From Sipunculus nudus (lineage: Eukaryota; Annelida; Sipuncula; Golfingiida; Sipunculidae), in assembly GCA_026874595.1 (NCBI GenBank), contig CM049313.1, positions 29,758,008-29,822,007 of the forward strand: DNA of 64,000 bases, given 5' to 3'. The position numbers were made by a program, and so were the translations under genes. Below are positions 59,714 through 64,000 of this stretch, piece after piece (position 1 is the first letter of the stretch; each line of letters starts with the position of its first letter). A model generated the notes under the pieces. It was not told where the DNA came from. It did no database searches and was given only the letters and a program-made list of their open reading frames with translations.

Positions 59714-59780
59714 GTTTGGTGAAGCTATAAGTATTGACGTAACATCTGATGACAGCCAATTATCGCCGTTATTGAACTAA

Positions 59781-60701
59781 TGTGAGGGACGAATTTATGG
59801 GTGTCGATAAAATAACGAAGGCGCCAGGTTTTGTCACACTCCGACGTTTATTCCATGACGAACGTACACACAGTGACGTAACAATTCCAATATGCTATGT
59901 GACGTAATCAGGATACAAATGATGGTGATGAGGAGATTCACTGAAACAATATATAAGTAAACTAAGCTAAACTCATCTAACTAAATCACTAATTAAAATA
60001 AAGCTATCTGAATACACATTAAATATCACTAAATAAAACTCACAAGTAAACATCAAGGTAAACTTAACCCGAAATAGACTGTAACAGTGCAGCTAGTGCT
60101 TAATCCATGTATATAGAATAACATAAACTATGTATATATAAAATGTAACCTTGTAAGCTTCTTGATTTATCAAACAAACATTTATTGAAGTAGATAATTA
60201 TGTGTGTGTCTTCTGTTATTAATAATATTGTTTTTTACTGAGGACACCTAACAAATAACGATTTTACATGTCTGAAATGTAACAAAGTATCTCTGAACAG
60301 AGCCCAGACTCTAAAGCCACCATGACATACATGCGACACTTGTGCACTTACAGCAATGACTGTGTGGAAAACAAAAGACTCAATTTTCTTTAATAATATC
60401 AAACTTAGATCTGAATAAATAACTCTGACAAATATATGTGATACTTACATAACGCTGGCAATATCTGTGAACTTTAAAATCCCTCACTTTTCTTGTTATG
60501 TCCAACTGTAGCTTATAATAACCTTTAACTGTTGCCGACTTGCTTGTGTCTGCCTGCTGACTGTCCTCATGCCTGGATGACCCTAGTCTGACCTCAAGTC
60601 TACCGGCTCTACCCCAGCCCCAGCATAACAATAACAGGCTGTAAACACTGTCTGGTCAACCCGGTAAGAATATCTTAACATATAGTAATATGACCTTAAC
60701 A
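59781..60701 (-). repeat. BEL 5' LTR, intact
   Basis: 921 bp, plus-strand TGTGAGGG to CCTTAACA; its minus-strand form begins TG and ends CA as expected. It provides the empty site for the Helentron-like insertion in the other LTR. A possible primer-binding site could not be assigned to a tRNA. Confidence 0.9.
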
Positions 60702-60706
60702 GTTGG
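60702..60706. repeat. target site duplication of the BEL element, right
   Basis: GTTGG, matching 43599-43603. Confidence 0.85.
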
Positions 60707-61273
60707 AGAACTAAAAGCTAGTAAACAGAGACTTGAAAAAAGGTTGAAGAGCTTAAAGCAGAATTGCATGAAGTGAAAGAGAAAAATAAGCAAAAATACA
60801 TTGAGATACAAAAGATGCAGCAGTGTATGTTGGAAGCCTGTAACAAACAGGAACGATATCTTAGGGAGGGGAATGTGCGCATTATTGGTGTTGGTGAAAT
60901 TGGACAGGTTGAAAACTGTAAAAATACTGCTGCAAAAATTATTGTACAGAATAGACTTATCGGGATATGAGCGAAGAACAAGTAAAGAACACAATAGAAA
61001 TGGCGCACAGAACAGGCAAGAAAGGAACGAAACCACAGCATATTTTGGTACGGTTCCACAATAGACCATTTAGAAACGAAGTTCTTGCAAGCGGAACGAA
61101 GCAGCTTAAGAATTCTACCATTTAGAGTTGCTGAGGACCTGACAATGAGGGACTTTCAAACCAAACAAAAAGCGAAACCACAGATGACAGCAGCGTACAA
61201 TGATGGTGACAAGGTCAGGTTCTGGAGGGGCCAACTTTACATAATCAATGAACTGGTTCCCATACGAGACTAA
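60707..61273 (+). pseudogene. LINE A ORF1, second half
   Basis: Continues the ORF1 of 43266-43603 after the BEL insertion, in broken frames: ELKASKQRLEK, then VKEKNKQKYIEIQKM, RYLREGNVRIIGVGE, IEMAHRTGKKGT, HILVRFHNRPFRNEVL, and the C-terminal VAEDLTMRDFQTK and KVRFWRGQLYIINE. The order matches L1-type ORF1p: coiled coil, RRM-like region, then C-terminal domain with the HRTG and RFWRG signatures. At least two frame changes plus a TAG near 61123 show decay. Confidence 0.75.
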
Positions 61274-61764
61274 TACGCGCTAACCGCAAAAGAATTACGT
61301 AATGTGTAACTAACCCAGTATTCACACAAGTTGGCTACATGATATGCCAAGGGATTAGGTACGTGGCGTGAGAAGTGTGCATGCGTGAATTGAGAACTTA
61401 TTCTTGTGACTGTTTTATTTTGTTTCATGCACGACAGGTGACAGCACCGCCTCGGGACGCTACCGCTACGCCATTCACTACGCTTCGGCCTTTGAATTGG
61501 CCGAACTGATTTCAAAAGGCCGAAGCGTAGTGAATGCCGCTACGCATGTCTGTGTGGCGATGGCGCCCTCTGGCGGAGTTGATCAGAAGATCGAGTAAAA
61601 AGTAACGGCAAAATATTAAGATGTTGAAATGCAGAGAAGCCCAAACCGAGGTGACAGGCAGTGACTTATTTTCTATATATTTTTTTATTTTATTGTGTAT
61701 TTAACAATTTTTTGTGGGAAGTGTAAGATTGGTAAATTCAGACGTTATATCTTTTGATTAAATA
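61274..61764 (+). other. LINE A inter-ORF region with a strong hairpin
   Basis: No coding potential. CATTCACTACGCTTCGGCCT and the following TTGAA at 61472-61496 are matched in reverse at 61511-61536 with one extra A, giving a 25-bp stem and a 14-base loop. Confidence 0.7.
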
Positions 61765-61950
61765 ATGCTTAACTGTAAGGGAAATCTGATTTCATATAAT
61801 ATCGCCCATCCAGATCGACGGTCAGGTTGTCCACATGGCAGTCAAAAAGACTCGTTGAACATAATGTCCATAAATGTAAGGGGGTTTAGGCATCTTTACA
61901 AAGAGAAGAGAGATTTTTTATTGGTTACAAAGAAAGAGAAACATAAGAAT
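61765..61950 (+). pseudogene. LINE A ORF2, 5' fragment
   Basis: The frame contains LNIMSINVRGFRHLYKEKR and DFLLVTKKEKHK, the start of an L1-type endonuclease domain (NVRG signature). Similarity stops at about 61950 and the remainder of ORF2 is absent. Confidence 0.6.
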
Positions 61951-61977
61951 AGTTTTCACTTTTAGAACTTAGAACAG

Positions 61978-62183
61978 TTTCAGCTTCGATAGAAAACATG
62001 GACAAATTAAAACGTGAATCATCGACAAATATACTGTTTATTTAGTAAACAATACATTATACCATGATAACCCATAGATTTACACCATATATGTATTTTC
62101 AACATTTACTGAAATCATATATGACTTAATTTAAATATAAATTTTGTTTCAAAGACTATTACAATTTATGACATGAAGCATAT

Positions 62184-62229
<46 letters not shown>

Positions 62230-62642
62230 CATATATTCCTAAACAATGCTCACTGTGCATACAATTCTGAATAAAATATATGTATTTGTCATGATTTTTT
62301 TTAATGTTATAAGAAATTTTATTTTTTTAAGGAATTCCATATTGTAACTACACTGTAGATGTGGAAATGTTTCAATTGAATCATTGAGAACAATAACAAC
62401 ATTTATCATTGTATAGTTTAAACACTAAGGTGCCAAGTGACTTTTGTTAATCTTTTAATGTGCATAATATCTCATATTGAAAATGATTCACAGATACCTA
62501 TATCATGTATATATCAACAACTCCATTATAATATGTTGTACTTGTATATATCTTTTATTAACATGAATTGTTTACTAAATAAACAGTATATTTGTCGATG
62601 ATTTACTTTTTAATTTTTCCATGTTTTCTAATGAAGCTAAAA
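61978..62642. mobile_element. foldback/MITE-like element with about 75-bp inverted ends
   Basis: 61978-62052 and 62567-62642 are inverted repeats. The inner 36 bases are identical (catcgacaaatatactgttt, then atttagtaaacaat) and the outer half differs at about six positions. The core is AT-rich with a TA run at 62186-62226. No target duplication is clear and there is no coding capacity. Confidence 0.75.
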
Positions 62643-64000
62643 CCTAACGTTACGGTGTTTTATCTGTGACTTGTACAGAAAATTATATCAGGGAATGATC
62701 CCCACAGCAAGGGGTCCTCGCAAGTTCTAAAAGTTAGATTGGTGTAAATTAAATAGGTTTGATTGCCAAAAGAAGTATAAATTGTGTTTATTTAAAAATA
62801 TGTACGATTTGTTCCATAATGTGGCAGTTTAACAAAGTGTTAACATAAATTTACTTTATTTCCGAGGGGAAAACTTTTTTTCCGACATACCATGACTCAA
62901 AGATGGCGGACGCAGGAAATTTACAGTGTGATCAACACTAAATAGGGTCGGTTAAAAGTAGCTTTATTCATGTTAAGCAAATAAAAAACAGCTGTATGGT
63001 CGCACTGAATATTTCTCTGTTAAATGAATCATTTGAATTATTCTTCCACATGTGTTTATCTTCTTTTCCGGCCATTTTTCCGAGTTATATTAATTTCTGA
63101 GTTTTTCCGAGAATTTCCGAGTTTTTCCGGGTTTTATTATATGCCCATTCAGGCCTTCGGAAATAAACTGATAGGGCCTGGAGTCATGATGGCAGTCACA
63201 ACAGAACGCCCATTCTAAGGGTCGGATCAAAATATTTACTGTCTGGTATTATTTGGCATCACAGGCTTATAAAGTCGTATTATATGTGCTTAATATCGAA
63301 GAAGAAATGTTGTTACACAAAAATAATTACATTTTTCACCTCCTTTCATCACTGTGGCACCGATTCACGTGAAGTGGTACTTCTCATTCAAAACTAAAGG
63401 TGTCATGGCGCGGTCGTGTATGTAAACTTGTAAGTCAGAAGCCGGAAGCCGGAAACCAAAGAATGTCTTATAAATAAAGCAGTTTAAAACATGTACAAAA
63501 TGCTAACGCTTCATTACCGTTTTGTTTTTCCCCGATAGAATAAGATCTTTTTTATCATTGCATTCTGTGAAGAATAATAGTGATCCCTTCTTTAATCTGA
63601 AAGTTATGGATGATTTTGTGCTCGGAACCCATCTCGGATTTCAGGCAGAAGTGCTGGGATGTTATCCAATGTGTATAACTCGGAAGTCACAGAGACGCAC
63701 TGGTTAACTTGTGGTCAGTTAAGAGCCACAGCCCAAATGCAGTTTCATTATAATTATAGCTGCATGCATATATTAAAATTGCTTATGCATGATTCTGCTT
63801 TTTATGAGTGTATAATACAATACATGATACATAATCAAAAAACTATAACTTCTTAATTTTTTTTATTTGTTAATTTAATATATTTATATACATATGTGTG
63901 GGTTTATTTTCACGTAATATAGTTCACCCCAGCTAGAGCTTTGTTTTTGTTAAAGATATTTATATTTACATGGGGAGGTTATGGGAAGGGATTAATTTTT
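62643..64000. other. unannotated sequence, possible host promoter features
   Basis: No gene recognised. Noted: aagatggcgga at 62901 (YY1-like) opening a 12-codon frame; gagtttttccgag repeats at about 63080-63135; an E-box CACGTG near 63368; and ccggaagccggaaacc (ETS-like) near 63442. Short open frames at 63024, 63522 and 63659 have no recognisable family. Confidence 0.3.

Larger units (their letters stand above)
43604..60701 (-). mobile_element. BEL/Pao LTR retrotransposon, non-functional, with two nested insertions
   Basis: Bounded by LTRs of about 920-930 bp (TGTGAGGG on the plus-strand left) and GTTGG duplications. Minus-strand order: 5' LTR, gag, aspartic protease, reverse transcriptase, RNase H, integrase, polypurine tract, 3' LTR, which is BEL/Pao order. 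An AGCTCAG-family element lies in the 3' LTR and LINE B in gag. Without these it would be about 8.3 kb. Several frame breaks show it is inactive. Confidence 0.9.

Noticed and set aside
59713-59780. BEL primer-binding site
   Set aside because: No TGG-starting tRNA match directly after the LTR that I can defend.
62903-62941. 12-codon ORF starting in a YY1-like site
   Set aside because: Too short and unsupported; mentioned only as a possible promoter context.

Overview
The window looks like gene-poor animal nuclear DNA, most likely from a bivalve mollusc. I infer this from AT-rich sequence, spliced coding structure, many Helentron-like non-autonomous elements with tandem core repeats of about 145 bp (the architecture described as pearl/HINE elements in bivalves), a BEL/Pao retrotransposon and LINEs. 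Species is not resolved. The only confident host gene is the last exon of an ABHD17-type depalmitoylase at the far left. Almost everything else is transposable element or satellite, much of it nested.

Layout. 1-981: a roughly 60-bp minisatellite made of the ABHD17 exon's own splice acceptor plus its first 35 coding bases, ending in the real exon; 3' UTR follows. 1925-17100: a mosaic of one repeat family ('AGCTCAG family') with 5' ends near 3344, 13427, 14021 and 14250 and 3' ends near 5940, 10100 and 12310. A second family ('TATCCCC family', 7919-9815) is nested inside it. 17317-40956: a dead Helentron (C76-like cysteine peptidase, basic KER repeats, Rep HUH domain, PIF1 helicase, start of an endonuclease domain). 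It is cut in two by a 17.1-kb satellite block (18869-36010) that contains a near-perfect 6,394-bp tandem duplication and an inverted second copy of the TATCCCC element. A 366-bp MITE with 4-bp target duplication interrupts the endonuclease domain.

43168-61950: a four-layer nest. LINE A (ORF1 plus an ORF2 fragment, + strand) is split by a BEL/Pao element (- strand, 43604-60701, target duplication GTTGG). The BEL 3' LTR is split by an AGCTCAG-family element at a T-T site, with the intact 5' LTR as the empty site. The BEL gag is split by LINE B (- strand, intact 1152-aa ORF2), bounded by 159-bp direct repeats. 61950-64000 holds a foldback element with a (TA)n core and no recognisable gene.

How the parts relate. 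Endonuclease-domain remnants inside AGCTCAG-family copies suggest that they descend from an autonomous Helentron like the one at 17317-40956. Both non-autonomous families have the same end design: a subterminal inverted repeat, a 3' hairpin and insertion between T and T. The repeats carry many close matches to nuclear-receptor DR1/extended half-sites and to RFX X-box palindromes, so they could act as mobile regulatory cargo. That last point is inference only.
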